From Pseudonocardia broussonetiae (GTDB taxonomy: Bacteria > Actinomycetota > Actinomycetes > Mycobacteriales > Pseudonocardiaceae): a stretch of 64,000 bases of DNA. The stretch covers positions 1,929,501 to 1,993,500 of the forward strand of contig NZ_CP053564.1 of assembly GCF_013155125.1 (NCBI RefSeq). Reading direction: 5' to 3'. Shown here piece after piece: positions 52,252-60,753 of the stretch. Each line of letters begins with the position of its first letter. Position 1 is the first letter of the stretch. Under the pieces are notes generated by a model. The model was not told the DNA's origin and did not search any database. It was given only the letters and a program-made list of their open reading frames with translations. The position numbers were made by a program, and so were the translations under genes.

Positions 52252-52384
52252 CGCCTGACCAGCAGTTCCTCCTCCAGCAAGATCGTATTTGCGACAGTCG
52301 TGCCACGGGATGTGCCGCGAGCCGCGGGACGATGGGCGGCATGGCAGGGCGTCCAGCAGCGGGCGGCACTCTTCGTGCGGTGCC

Positions 52385-52648
52385 ATGAGGGTGCGTGTGT
52401 ACGCCGGCGTCGACCCGGTGAGGAAGCAGCGCCACGACCTGGTGGCCGTGATCCCTCCCGGGCCGAACGCGCGCCGGGAGGCCGAGCGGACCCTCGACCG
52501 GTTCCTGCACGAGATCGTGGAGCAGCGAGATCCGCGAACCTCCGCGACGGTCGACCAGTTCGGCTTCCGGCGGGCCTTCCTCCCGCGTTCTGAGAGCCCG
52601 CCGCTCCAGATCTCAGCGCCTCGCCTCCCGGGCGTGGTCGTCCCGTGA
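52385..52648 (+). pseudogene. Tyrosine-recombinase (phage-type integrase) N-terminal fragment
   Basis: Residues 1-60 of this 87-codon frame match the arm-binding and core-binding start of actinobacterial integrases: VYAGVDPVRKQRHDLVAVIP, GPNARREAERTLDRFLHEIV and RDPRTSATVDQ. Intact proteins run about 380-450 residues with a catalytic R...HxxR...Y domain; here similarity stops after ATVDQ and the frame ends in unrelated residues inside the neighbouring gene. It lies 134 bases after the tRNA-Thr, the classic place for such an integrase, so it is a remnant of an integrated element. Confidence 0.72.
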
Positions 52649-54310
52649 GTCCGCTACAGGCGATTCTGAAGAGAGCCGGCCGATGAGCAACATCATCGCG
52701 AGCAACGCCGCGCTGATTCCGCCCAGAACCCACAGGGTCGAAGCGGGCATCCACGGCTCGTCCGCGGTCGTGGACGGTGCTTCGGTCGCGTCGGCGTCGG
52801 GTGCCTGTTCTGCGGCCGGGTCCGGCTCCTCGGCCTCCGGCACGCCGTCGTTGGACCCGTCCGACACCTGCGACACACCCGGCGGCTCGGTCACATCGCC
52901 GCCGGTGTCACCCGGCGCGGCGGCCCGGACGCCGGCGAAGAACATCAGGGCGAGCACGCCGGCACAGGCCAGCGGGGCGAGGAACTGGGCCGCGCTGCGG
53001 GCGGTGCCGAGCAACCGCCCTCGGCTTGACGTGGACGCGGTGTCCCGGCCCTCGGCCCGACGGATGGCAGCCCACCGCGCCGCGGTGGCCGGCGTCGCCA
53101 CCACCTTCTCGAGCGGGCCCTGGCTGAACCACTGCCGCCACAGGGTGGCCAGCACCAGTGCTCCGAGGGCCATCGCCAGCAGGAGCAGCAGTGGGTCGTC
53201 CTCCAGGACACCGGTGGCGAGGAAGACGAGGTGCGCGGAGTAGACCGTCAGCGACATGCTGCCGGCGGCGGCGACTGGCCACAGCAGCCGGGCGATGGCC
53301 GGTACCCGGGTCAGCAGGAGGGCCGTGCCCAGCACGGCGGCGGCCGAGCCGACGATGTGCAGCATGTCGACCGGGGTGTGGGAGTGGGGGGCGGGCAGCG
53401 CCAGGTACCACCACGACGTCGAGAGGTCGGGCTCCCACAGCAGCGTCGCGACCTCGGCCGGGTCGGTGCCCAGCTCGCCCTGCTCGATCAGTCGGGCCAG
53501 CCCGCCCATCGGGTAGAGCAGCAGAGCGGAGACGGCGCGGGCGACGACCGCGAGCGCGGCCCCGCCCGCCAGCAGCCACCATCCGGTGCGGCGGGAGCTC
53601 AGGTCGAGCCGTCCGATCACGAGCCCGACGCACAGGTAGGCCAGGTAGATCACGGCGGGGTAGGCGCCGGTCAGGGACAGCTGGATGAGCAGCCCGAGGG
53701 GATCGGTGAACAGTGCGGTGAACGTCGGGTCGTCGGCACCGCCGCTGCCGGGAAATCCGGCGTCGGCTGTCGCCACGATGAGTACCGGCCCCAGGGCAGT
53801 TGCCGCGGCGGCGATCCCGAGCAGTACCACCGGCGGGCAGCGCAGCAGCGGGATGGCCAGCAGGAACAGCACACCGTAGAGCGGCAGGATCCCGTCGATC
53901 CCATTGAGCTCCCCGAGATAGCCGAGGGTGAGACCGATCGCGCCGACCAGCACCGCACGAACGGCGAGGCCGGCCGACGCGCCGGTCCGCTCGGCTCCGC
54001 GGACCCGGGTGCGTCCGCCGGACAGGAACGCCAGGCTCACCCCGGCCACCAGAACGAACAACGTCGCCGCCCGTCCGCCCGCAACGACCGTCGCCAGCGT
54101 GGGGTTGTCGTTGTCGTCGAGTGCGGCGCCGTAGGCGTGCGTGGCCATCATCCCGATCAGGGCGAGACCCCGGGCGAGGTCCACGCCGATCACCCGCGGC
54201 TTGCCGCCGGTCACCCGGGACTCGTTGTCGGCGACGCCGAAGCCAGCGCTGGAGGGCAGGTCCGCCGACGGCGCGGCCGGTCGTTGCAGTACCGATGACT
54301 CAGATGACAC
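52613..54310 (-). CDS. DUF418/HGSNAT-like polytopic membrane protein
   Basis: A 565-residue protein. After a 40-residue start comes PRVIGVDLARGLALIGMMATHAYG, the signature of the DUF1624/DUF418 heparan-glucosaminide acetyltransferase-like group, then about ten helices including HSHTPVDMLHIVGSAAAVLG and AAGSMSLTVYSAHLVFL. A Pro/Asp/Glu-rich stretch (about 480-535) precedes a last membrane helix. A role in transferring acyl groups to an envelope polymer is possible. The GTG at 54310 follows AGGAGAGG; a longer frame to 54541 is without family features. Overlaps the integrase remnant by 36 bases. Confidence 0.75.
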   Translation of the reverse strand: MSSESSVLQRPAAPSADLPSSAGFGVADNESRVTGGKPRVIGVDLARGLALIGMMATHAYGAALDDNDNPTLATVVAGGRAATLFVLVAGVSLAFLSGGRTRVRGAERTGASAGLAVRAVLVGAIGLTLGYLGELNGIDGILPLYGVLFLLAIPLLRCPPVVLLGIAAAATALGPVLIVATADAGFPGSGGADDPTFTALFTDPLGLLIQLSLTGAYPAVIYLAYLCVGLVIGRLDLSSRRTGWWLLAGGAALAVVARAVSALLLYPMGGLARLIEQGELGTDPAEVATLLWEPDLSTSWWYLALPAPHSHTPVDMLHIVGSAAAVLGTALLLTRVPAIARLLWPVAAAGSMSLTVYSAHLVFLATGVLEDDPLLLLLAMALGALVLATLWRQWFSQGPLEKVVATPATAARWAAIRRAEGRDTASTSSRGRLLGTARSAAQFLAPLACAGVLALMFFAGVRAAAPGDTGGDVTEPPGVSQVSDGSNDGVPEAEEPDPAAEQAPDADATEAPSTTADEPWMPASTLWVLGGISAALLAMMLLIGRLSSESPVADSRDDHAREARR

Positions 54311-54588
54311 CGCTGTCGCCTCTCCTAGGCTTCGCAGCAGCCTGGGCGGCACCTTCTGCCCGGCTCCGCTGAAGGAATCAGCTTGCTCGTGATCCTTGAG
54401 CAGGCCGATCGGGCAGTCCCGACAATCGTGGTGAGTCACCCCCCGTTCTGCAGGTAGGGGCAGCCCCACGTCAACTCGGCTGCGCGGAGGAGCCTCCTCG
54501 CAAGAAGACTTGCGCACATGAGTCGACACCAGGTCGGCCACCCCCGTCCGCGGGGCCGGTGACCGAGACCGGTTCCATTGCCCGCGGC
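54311..54588. other. 278-base gap upstream of the DUF418-like gene
   Basis: Between the FUSC stop and the DUF418-like start. It is less GC-extreme than the rest of the window. The ribosome site for the DUF418-like gene is at its left end; no convincing hairpin, promoter or gene was found. An open frame on the minus strand continues into it from the DUF418-like gene but looks non-coding. Confidence 0.5.
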
Positions 54589-56502
54589 TCAGGGGGTCTC
54601 GGTGGCCCGATGCGTCTGGATAGCAGCGTGCAGCCGGCCGTACTCGGACTGCAGCAGCTGGTCGACGCCGTCGAGGATGCTGTCGCTCTCGGGAACCAGC
54701 TCATCGGCCAACGGCGCGTCGGCGTCGCGGTGGAGGTGGCCCGCGATCAACGCCAGGGTGCTGTCCACGGAAGCCGAGCGTGGCGCGATGCCCAGGGTGA
54801 TGGCCAGGCCGAGGAGGTTGAGTCCCGCGAGCGCCTCCGCGGCTCGGGCTTCGGCGTTCCGCCCGCTCGCGCCGGACGCGGCGACGACGGTGTTCTGCTG
54901 TTCGCGGAGGGCCGCGAGTATCCGTGCTTGCAGCTGTGCGGGGGAGCTGTGCCCGATGCCGTCGAGGGCGGCGCCGGTCGCGTGCATGGCCCGGGACAGA
55001 ACGCGCCGGCGTCTCCGCGGGTCGTCGAGCGGGATCGAGAGGAATCCGACGGTGGTGGCGATGACGGCTCCGACGACCACCGCGAGGGCGTAGCCCACGG
55101 CATAGGTGATCGGCGCTTCGTGGACGAGTGGTGCGACGGCGACGGTGAGCGCCACGACGAGGCTGCCCATGAAGACCGCGATGCTGCTGGCGATGTAGGC
55201 GAACGCGATGACGAGCGCGAGCGCTGCGAGGATCCCGGCGGCCAGAGGTGTGGCGAACGCGACGACGACCATCGCGATGACCGCCCCCGTGATCACGCCG
55301 GCGGCCCTGCTGCGGGCTTGCCTCACGCTGCCCTGGAAAGTGGGCTGCAGAACCCCGTACGCGCCCAGGAGCAGGGGCAGCGCGAACGCGGGGCGGTCCA
55401 CGACATGGACGAGAACGAGCGCGACGGCCACGGCGAGCATCGCCCGCAGGGCGTTGCGGAAGTAGGCGGAATCGAGGGACAGCGCCGCGCGGATCGCGTT
55501 GCGGGCGGCGGCCCGGCGGATGGCGCGGGCGCCCGCCACGATCGTGCCGTCCCTGGTGGTGGACGCCTCGACGACGTCTCGCAGTCCCGACACTGCCTGG
55601 TGCATGACCGCCCGGTCGGACGGGTGAACCGTGGGGTCCTCGACGTCGAGGCCGTCCACCATCTGGAGGGCCTCGTGAACCGCGTCCGGTCGGGGGCGTG
55701 GAGCGCGCACGATCCCGGCAAGACGTTGTGCCACGACCTCGGTGCGGGCGAGCACCTCGGCCACGGGGCGCGCGCGGTCGTCGTGAACTCTCGCGAGGCG
55801 CTCCTGAAAGGCCCAGGTCGCTGCCCGGTAGCGGACGGAGCCCGCCAGGATGCGGCCGGTCCAGACGCGGGCCGGACCGCGTAACCACATGCGGGCCGCC
55901 GCCTCGGCCGAGCTGCGTGACGGGTCGGCGAGCACGCGCGCGATGCTCGCCCGCAGCGGCGCGTCCGGGCCCGGGACGGCGGCGAGGAGCCGGACGACGA
56001 GGATGATCGCAAAGGCCACGAACGAGCCGATGACGATGTGCCACACGTTCACCGCGCGGGTCAGGTAGTAGCCCGAGGCGTAGACGGTGATGAGGCCGAT
56101 ACCGAGCCGGACCGATCCGTAGCGGTCACCGAGCGCGGGGATGATGCCGCACACCCCGACCGCGAGGACCAGCAGCGCCGAGCCGGCCGGCGCGGACCAC
56201 GCCGAGACCGCCACTGGTGGCACGACCAGGATGGTCAGGGCCGCGGCGTAGAGCAGCGCCACCGACAGGTCTGCTCGCAGCGTGCCTCCGAACGCCCCCA
56301 TGGCGATGTAGAGCGCCACCAGGCTCATGTAGATCACGACGTCGCCCAGCCCCATCACCAGGCCGACCCCGGCGGTGGCGCCGATGACGACGACGATGGC
56401 ACCGAGGAGCGACGGTGAGGGCCGGGGCAGGTCGCGGAACAGCCGGCGGAGCGGCTGGGAACCCGGCGCCGCCGTGGCCGTCCCCTCACTGCTCGTGGCC
56501 AC
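54589..56502 (-). CDS. FUSC-family inner membrane transporter
   Basis: A 637-residue protein with two blocks of about five to six membrane helices (about 33-165 and 345-470), each followed by a cytoplasmic helical region, as in fusaric acid/aromatic carboxylic acid efflux proteins (FUSC, YccS-like). RNAIRAALSLDSAYFRNALRAMLAVAVAL and PTFQGSVRQARSRAAGVITGAVIA are the FUSC_2-like signature in pieces. Such proteins export toxic aromatic acids, which would fit the neighbouring catabolic genes. GTG 56502 overlaps the esterase stop by 17 bases, indicating an operon. Confidence 0.82.
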   Translation of the reverse strand: MATSSEGTATAAPGSQPLRRLFRDLPRPSPSLLGAIVVVIGATAGVGLVMGLGDVVIYMSLVALYIAMGAFGGTLRADLSVALLYAAALTILVVPPVAVSAWSAPAGSALLVLAVGVCGIIPALGDRYGSVRLGIGLITVYASGYYLTRAVNVWHIVIGSFVAFAIILVVRLLAAVPGPDAPLRASIARVLADPSRSSAEAAARMWLRGPARVWTGRILAGSVRYRAATWAFQERLARVHDDRARPVAEVLARTEVVAQRLAGIVRAPRPRPDAVHEALQMVDGLDVEDPTVHPSDRAVMHQAVSGLRDVVEASTTRDGTIVAGARAIRRAAARNAIRAALSLDSAYFRNALRAMLAVAVALVLVHVVDRPAFALPLLLGAYGVLQPTFQGSVRQARSRAAGVITGAVIAMVVVAFATPLAAGILAALALVIAFAYIASSIAVFMGSLVVALTVAVAPLVHEAPITYAVGYALAVVVGAVIATTVGFLSIPLDDPRRRRRVLSRAMHATGAALDGIGHSSPAQLQARILAALREQQNTVVAASGASGRNAEARAAEALAGLNLLGLAITLGIAPRSASVDSTLALIAGHLHRDADAPLADELVPESDSILDGVDQLLQSEYGRLHAAIQTHRATETP

Positions 56503-57427
56503 GGCCGGCCTCCGGTCCCGTCATGGTCGACCGTCGGATCGTCTCGCGGACCTCCCGGAAGACGCTGCGGGACTCCGCCGCGAGCGTGAAGCCGACGAAG
56601 ACGTGGAAGCCGTCCTCGAACACGCGGAGGGTGACGGGCGAGCCTGCCGCGCGCGCGTTGCCGGCGAAGATCTCGACGTCGGGCAGGAAGAGGTCGCGGC
56701 CCCCCTGGTAGACCCAGGTCGGCGGGAGGCCCGAGAGCTCACCGAGTGCCGGGCTCACCCGGGGGTCGTCCACGTCGCGGGTCCCGGCCCACTCCCGGCC
56801 CCAGAGGCGTAGGCCGTCGACCCCGAGCATCGCGTCGCCGGCCTCCATGCGTCGCGCGGCGGGGTTCGTCATCGTCACATCCACCCAGGGCGAGAACAGG
56901 AACAGGCCGTCCGGGCGGAGATCAGAGCGCGCCGCGGTGGCCCGGCTCGAGGAACCCTCGACCGCGAGGGCGAGAGCGAGCCCTGCCCCAGCGGAGTCAC
57001 CGGCGAGGAAGACCCGGTCGGCGGGGCGCTCGCGACGGACACCGGCCATCAGCTCCGACATCAGCGCGAACGCATCGTCGACGTGGTGCTCGGGAGCGAG
57101 CCCGTACCGGGGCACCACCACCGTCGCACCGGTGCCCCGGGCGAGCTCGTCGATGATCCTCCACTGGGGTGCGACCAGTTCATTGACGTAGGCCCCGCCG
57201 TGGAGGTAGACGAGCGTGACGTCGCGGGTGGTGCCTCGCGGTGCCAGCGTCAGGACCGGGCGACCGTCGACGACGTCCTCGTCGATCCGCCAACGCCGGC
57301 GCAGCCGGCGCGGGGGAGGCGCGGCGACCCGGGGCCGGGTCCCGATCTTCTCCGCCTCGGTCCGGGAGCGCAGCACGTTGGGTTGGAGGTGCAGCAGCCG
57401 GTCGGCGACACGCATCAACGCGGTCAC
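56486..57427 (-). CDS. HSL-family alpha/beta hydrolase (acetyl-ester hydrolase)
   Basis: A 313-residue esterase. The HSL hallmarks are LVYLHGGAYVNEL (HGG oxyanion), LAGDSAGAGLALALA (nucleophile Ser), an Asp near YQGGRDLFLPD and His in EDGFHVFVGF. It hydrolyses short-chain or monoterpene esters in related bacteria. The GTG start at 57427 gives MTALMRVADRLLHLQP. It belongs to the minus-strand accessory cluster, 88 bases downstream of the small membrane protein gene, and overlaps the FUSC gene. Confidence 0.88.
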   Translation of the reverse strand: MTALMRVADRLLHLQPNVLRSRTEAEKIGTRPRVAAPPPRRLRRRWRIDEDVVDGRPVLTLAPRGTTRDVTLVYLHGGAYVNELVAPQWRIIDELARGTGATVVVPRYGLAPEHHVDDAFALMSELMAGVRRERPADRVFLAGDSAGAGLALALAVEGSSSRATAARSDLRPDGLFLFSPWVDVTMTNPAARRMEAGDAMLGVDGLRLWGREWAGTRDVDDPRVSPALGELSGLPPTWVYQGGRDLFLPDVEIFAGNARAAGSPVTLRVFEDGFHVFVGFTLAAESRSVFREVRETIRRSTMTGPEAGRGHEQ

Positions 57428-57515
57428 GGGAACTCGCCTCTTCGTCGTTGTCGTGGGGCTCGACGCCCCACTGTGTCGTTCGCCGCGGGCCCGACGCCCG
57501 TCCTGGCAGCGGAAC

Positions 57516-57968
57516 TCAGGCTCGGGACGCCGCCTCGCGGCACCGAGTGATCAACCATCCCGTCACCGCGACGATGCAGGCGGGGACGATGCCCCAGGGC
57601 AGGAAGGCGATCGGCGGCACGGGGAGGGGGACGGTCGCGGTCCGCCCCGAGAGACCGATGACCACCACAACCGACGCGGCCCAGAGGAAGCCGCCGAGGA
57701 ACCCCCGGGCGAGCGCACCCCGCAGCGTGCGGTGCTGGCCCCCGGCGGGGAACCCGCCGACGAACGAGACGAGCACGCCGGCCAGGTACCCCCACACGGT
57801 GAAGCCGAGGAGCACGCCGCAGCCGGCCCCGGTGACGATCGCGCCCCCCAGGGATTCCCACATCTGCCGCAGCCTCGACATCTCGACGAACAGAGGGAGC
57901 GGTGTACCGCGCCTTGCCTGGTGGGACTCGGGGTCGGTGGGGTAGCGGTCCGGTAGCGACTCGGCCAT
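57516..57968 (-). CDS. Small membrane protein of unknown function
   Basis: A 150-residue protein with a hydrophilic start of about 45 residues and three to four hydrophobic segments (about 45-75, 88-108, 122-142). I do not recognise the family. ATG 57968 is preceded by GAGAGG at a good distance. It lies between the SDR and esterase genes on the same strand, 38 bases after the SDR start region, so it is part of the cluster, perhaps an accessory transport subunit. Confidence 0.6.
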   Translation of the reverse strand: MAESLPDRYPTDPESHQARRGTPLPLFVEMSRLRQMWESLGGAIVTGAGCGVLLGFTVWGYLAGVLVSFVGGFPAGGQHRTLRGALARGFLGGFLWAASVVVVIGLSGRTATVPLPVPPIAFLPWGIVPACIVAVTGWLITRCREAASRA

Positions 57969-58006
57969 GCGTTGACCGCCTCTCGAACTCGGCCGGGCGA
58001 TCTCGA

Positions 58007-58858
58007 TCAGACCGGGGTGCGGGAGGTGGTCGTCGCGCCGGACAGTCGGCGTCGTAGCAGCGTCCAGTAGTGCGCGGGTGTGACTCGGGCCAGCACATCG
58101 AGGAGACGGACGTCGTTCCCGATGAGCACGCGGCCCTTGCGCCGCGCGATGCCGTCGACGATCGCCCGTGCGGCCGTCTCCGGGGTCGTGCGGTACTGGT
58201 CGGTCTGGGCCTGCGCTGCGGCCGCGGCCACCTCGGGCGGGGCGGCGGCGGCGACGCGGGCGGTGAGTGCGATGCGGGTCTTGATCCCGCCGGGGTGCAC
58301 GACGCTGACGGACACGCCGGTGTCCTCGAGTTCGTGGGTGAGTGTCTCGGTGAAACCGCGGACGGCGAACTTCGAGGTGGCGTACGGGGTTCGGCCGGCG
58401 GGTGCGACGAGGCCGTATCCGCTGGAGAGGTTGCTGATGTGCGCGGCGGGTTGGGCCGACAGCAGGGGCAAGAACGCCTTCGTGATGGCGATGGTGCCCC
58501 AGAGGTTGACGTCGAGCAGCCACCGGAACTCGTCGAGCGTCAACTGCTCGAAGGAACCCATCAGCGACACTCCGGCGCAGTTGACCAGGATGTGCGCGCC
58601 GCGGTGGTGCTCCTCGACCAGGGCGGGCAGGGCAGCGACGGCGTCGGTGTCGGTGATGTCGATCGGATGGGTGCTGACCTCGGTGCCGAGGGCACGCGCC
58701 TGCTCGGCGGTCCGCTCGAGTCCGGCCGGGTCGCGGTCGACCAGCGCGAGGTCGCTTCCGCGCCGGGCCAGTTCGAGGGCCGTGGCGGCGCCGATGCCGG
58801 AGCCGGCCCCGGTGATCACGGCGGAGCCGCGGCGGTTGCGGAACGGGAAGTCGGTCAT
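58007..58858 (-). CDS. Short-chain dehydrogenase/reductase
   Basis: A 283-residue classical SDR. NAD(P) motif VITGAGSGIGAATALELARRG, NCAGVSLMG (NAG), Asp in ITDTDAVA, catalytic Ser in NLSSGYGLVAPAGRTPYATSKFAVRG with the YxxxK motif (YATSK). The Asp after the second strand (LVDRD) favours NAD. It starts one base after the fusion gene stop, in the same operon, and probably oxidises or reduces an alcohol/ketone intermediate. Confidence 0.9.
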   Translation of the reverse strand: MTDFPFRNRRGSAVITGAGSGIGAATALELARRGSDLALVDRDPAGLERTAEQARALGTEVSTHPIDITDTDAVAALPALVEEHHRGAHILVNCAGVSLMGSFEQLTLDEFRWLLDVNLWGTIAITKAFLPLLSAQPAAHISNLSSGYGLVAPAGRTPYATSKFAVRGFTETLTHELEDTGVSVSVVHPGGIKTRIALTARVAAAAPPEVAAAAAQAQTDQYRTTPETAARAIVDGIARRKGRVLIGNDVRLLDVLARVTPAHYWTLLRRRLSGATTTSRTPV

Positions 58859-58859
58859 G

Positions 58860-60647
58860 TCAGGCCAGCCTGTCCAGGTCGTAGCGCTTGCTGAGGATGC
58901 GGTCGATGCGGTGGGAGGGCAGGAACGGCTTGAAGATCGTGTAGGGCCACAGTTCGCGGCCGACGCGCAGCCTGAGCGCCGGACTGGTCGCCAGAACGCC
59001 GTCGGCGACCTTGGCGGCGAACTCCGGGGCCGGCATCGACCCCTCCTTCTGCGATCCCTGGGCCCGAGCGGTCATCGCGTCCTGGACAGGGAGGTAGCGG
59101 GAGTCCTCCGCGATCCGCGCCGTCATCGCGGTGGCGGCCGTGTCGCCGAAGTTGGTGCGGATCTGGTTGGGCTCGACGCGGATCACGGAGATGCCGAACG
59201 GCGCCAGTTCCATGCGCATCGCATCGGTCAGGGAGTGCACGGCGGACTTGGTGGAGCAGTAGACGCCCGCGAACGGTGAGGTGAGCACGCCCGAGGTCGA
59301 TCCGACGTTCACGATCGTGCCGGACCGGGCGTCGATCATCCCCCTGGCCAACTCCTGGGTGGTGGCCAGCAGGCCGAACACGTTGACCTCGTACTGACGG
59401 CGTACCGCGTCCATCGGCATCTCGATGACCGGACCCATCGCCCCGAAGCCGGCGTTGTTCACCAGGAGGTCGACGCGGACGTCGTCCTCGGCGAGTCGCT
59501 CGACCAGGGCGGCGATGCTGGCGGTGTCGGTGACGTCGAGCTCGGCGACCCGCAGACCGGTGGCGGCCAGGTCGCTCATGGCCTCCTGGCGCAGCCCCGT
59601 GGCGTAGACGGTGCGTCCGCGCCGGTGGAACTCCAGGGCGAGGGCCTTGCCGATCCCGGAGTCGCACCCGGTCACGACGGTGACAGTGCGGCTGACGTCC
59701 GGGGCGTGGGTCCGGGGTCCGATGACGTTCGTGAGGGTGGCCAGGCCGTCGATCTCGAGACGGACCTCGTCGCCCGGCGAGGGGAACCGGCGCATCTCCA
59801 GCCCGCAGCAGCCGGGCAGGGTGCCGCTGGAGAGGACGTCGCCCGCGCCGAGCGACTCCCCGCGTGCGGCGTAGACGACGGCGGCGCCGAGGTCGTGCAG
59901 GGGTCCGGCGGTGGTGCTCTCGGCCCACTTCTCGCCGTTGACGAGCACTCGACCGGTCAGCCGGGTCCAGCGGGGGACGATCTCGTCGGCGGTGACCACG
60001 ACGGCGGACATGGCGCCGGCGAAGGTCTTGGCTTTCACCACCCCGCCGAAGGTGCCGGCGCGGGTGTCGTCCCACTGCGTGTCGCGGGCCGACCAGTCGT
60101 TCATCACGACGAACCCGCCGATCGCGGCGAGGCCTTCGGCCGGGGTGCAGTCGTTGACCGGGCGGGCGATCACGGCACCGAGCTCGAGCTCGAAGTCCAG
60201 GACGTCGGCGAAGGACGGCCAGGTGACGGTGGCGCGGTCGGCGAGCACCGAACGGTGGTTGCCCATGTAGAACTGCGGGTCGCGGTAGTAGTTGGGCTTG
60301 GGCTTGAGCGCCGGGAAGGGCTTGCCCGTCACCTTCTCGAAGCCCGCGGCGAGATTCCGCAGCGCGGGCGGCGCGAAGGTGCTCACCATGCCGCGCGCCC
60401 CGTTGACCATGTGCGACTCCCACAAGGCGAACGCCCGCAGCGACGCCGGGGCGAACGGCAGCCCGGCCGGGGGATCCGCGGTGACCCGGCCGGCTCGGGC
60501 CATGGCCTCGCGGGCCCGGCCGACGGCGTCCTCGCCGTCGGCGAGGAACGCCAACAGGTCGTGGTTCCACGGCTCACCGACCACGACCCACGTGTCGGTC
60601 TCCTCGTCGAGAGCGACCAGGCGGCCGGTGTCCATGCCCAGCTTCAT
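58860..60647 (-). CDS. Fusion enzyme: fumarylacetoacetate-hydrolase (FAH) domain plus SDR domain
   Basis: A 595-residue two-domain protein. Residues 1-315 form a FAH/2-keto-4-pentenoate hydratase-like domain with metal ligands in DFELELGAVI (Glu153, Glu155) and Asp184 in VMNDWSARDTQ; SSGTLPGCCG is the family's late motif. Residues 320-595 form an SDR: TGCDSGIG (326-333), NNAG (397-400), Ser450 and Tyr463-xxx-Lys467 (YCSTK). Both domains look catalytically complete. FAH cleaves C-C bonds of acylpyruvates or hydrates dienoates; the SDR would act on a linked intermediate. ATG 60647 follows GAGGAG. Known as separate proteins in most catabolic routes. Confidence 0.88.
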   Translation of the reverse strand: MKLGMDTGRLVALDEETDTWVVVGEPWNHDLLAFLADGEDAVGRAREAMARAGRVTADPPAGLPFAPASLRAFALWESHMVNGARGMVSTFAPPALRNLAAGFEKVTGKPFPALKPKPNYYRDPQFYMGNHRSVLADRATVTWPSFADVLDFELELGAVIARPVNDCTPAEGLAAIGGFVVMNDWSARDTQWDDTRAGTFGGVVKAKTFAGAMSAVVVTADEIVPRWTRLTGRVLVNGEKWAESTTAGPLHDLGAAVVYAARGESLGAGDVLSSGTLPGCCGLEMRRFPSPGDEVRLEIDGLATLTNVIGPRTHAPDVSRTVTVVTGCDSGIGKALALEFHRRGRTVYATGLRQEAMSDLAATGLRVAELDVTDTASIAALVERLAEDDVRVDLLVNNAGFGAMGPVIEMPMDAVRRQYEVNVFGLLATTQELARGMIDARSGTIVNVGSTSGVLTSPFAGVYCSTKSAVHSLTDAMRMELAPFGISVIRVEPNQIRTNFGDTAATAMTARIAEDSRYLPVQDAMTARAQGSQKEGSMPAPEFAAKVADGVLATSPALRLRVGRELWPYTIFKPFLPSHRIDRILSKRYDLDRLA

Positions 60648-60753
60648 GAGTTCTCCTCGAGACGTGCGGCCCAAGCGGCGGGGACCGGAAGGGGCTGATC
60701 AGGTGGTGGGTGGCAGCGCCCGGCTCTCGCTCGCGGCCCCGGGCGCCGCCGGA

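Noticed and set aside
58080..59279. Plus-strand 400-codon frame opposite the SDR genes
   Set aside because: Antisense to two clear SDR domains, Ser/Arg/Ala-rich, no domain pattern or promoter.
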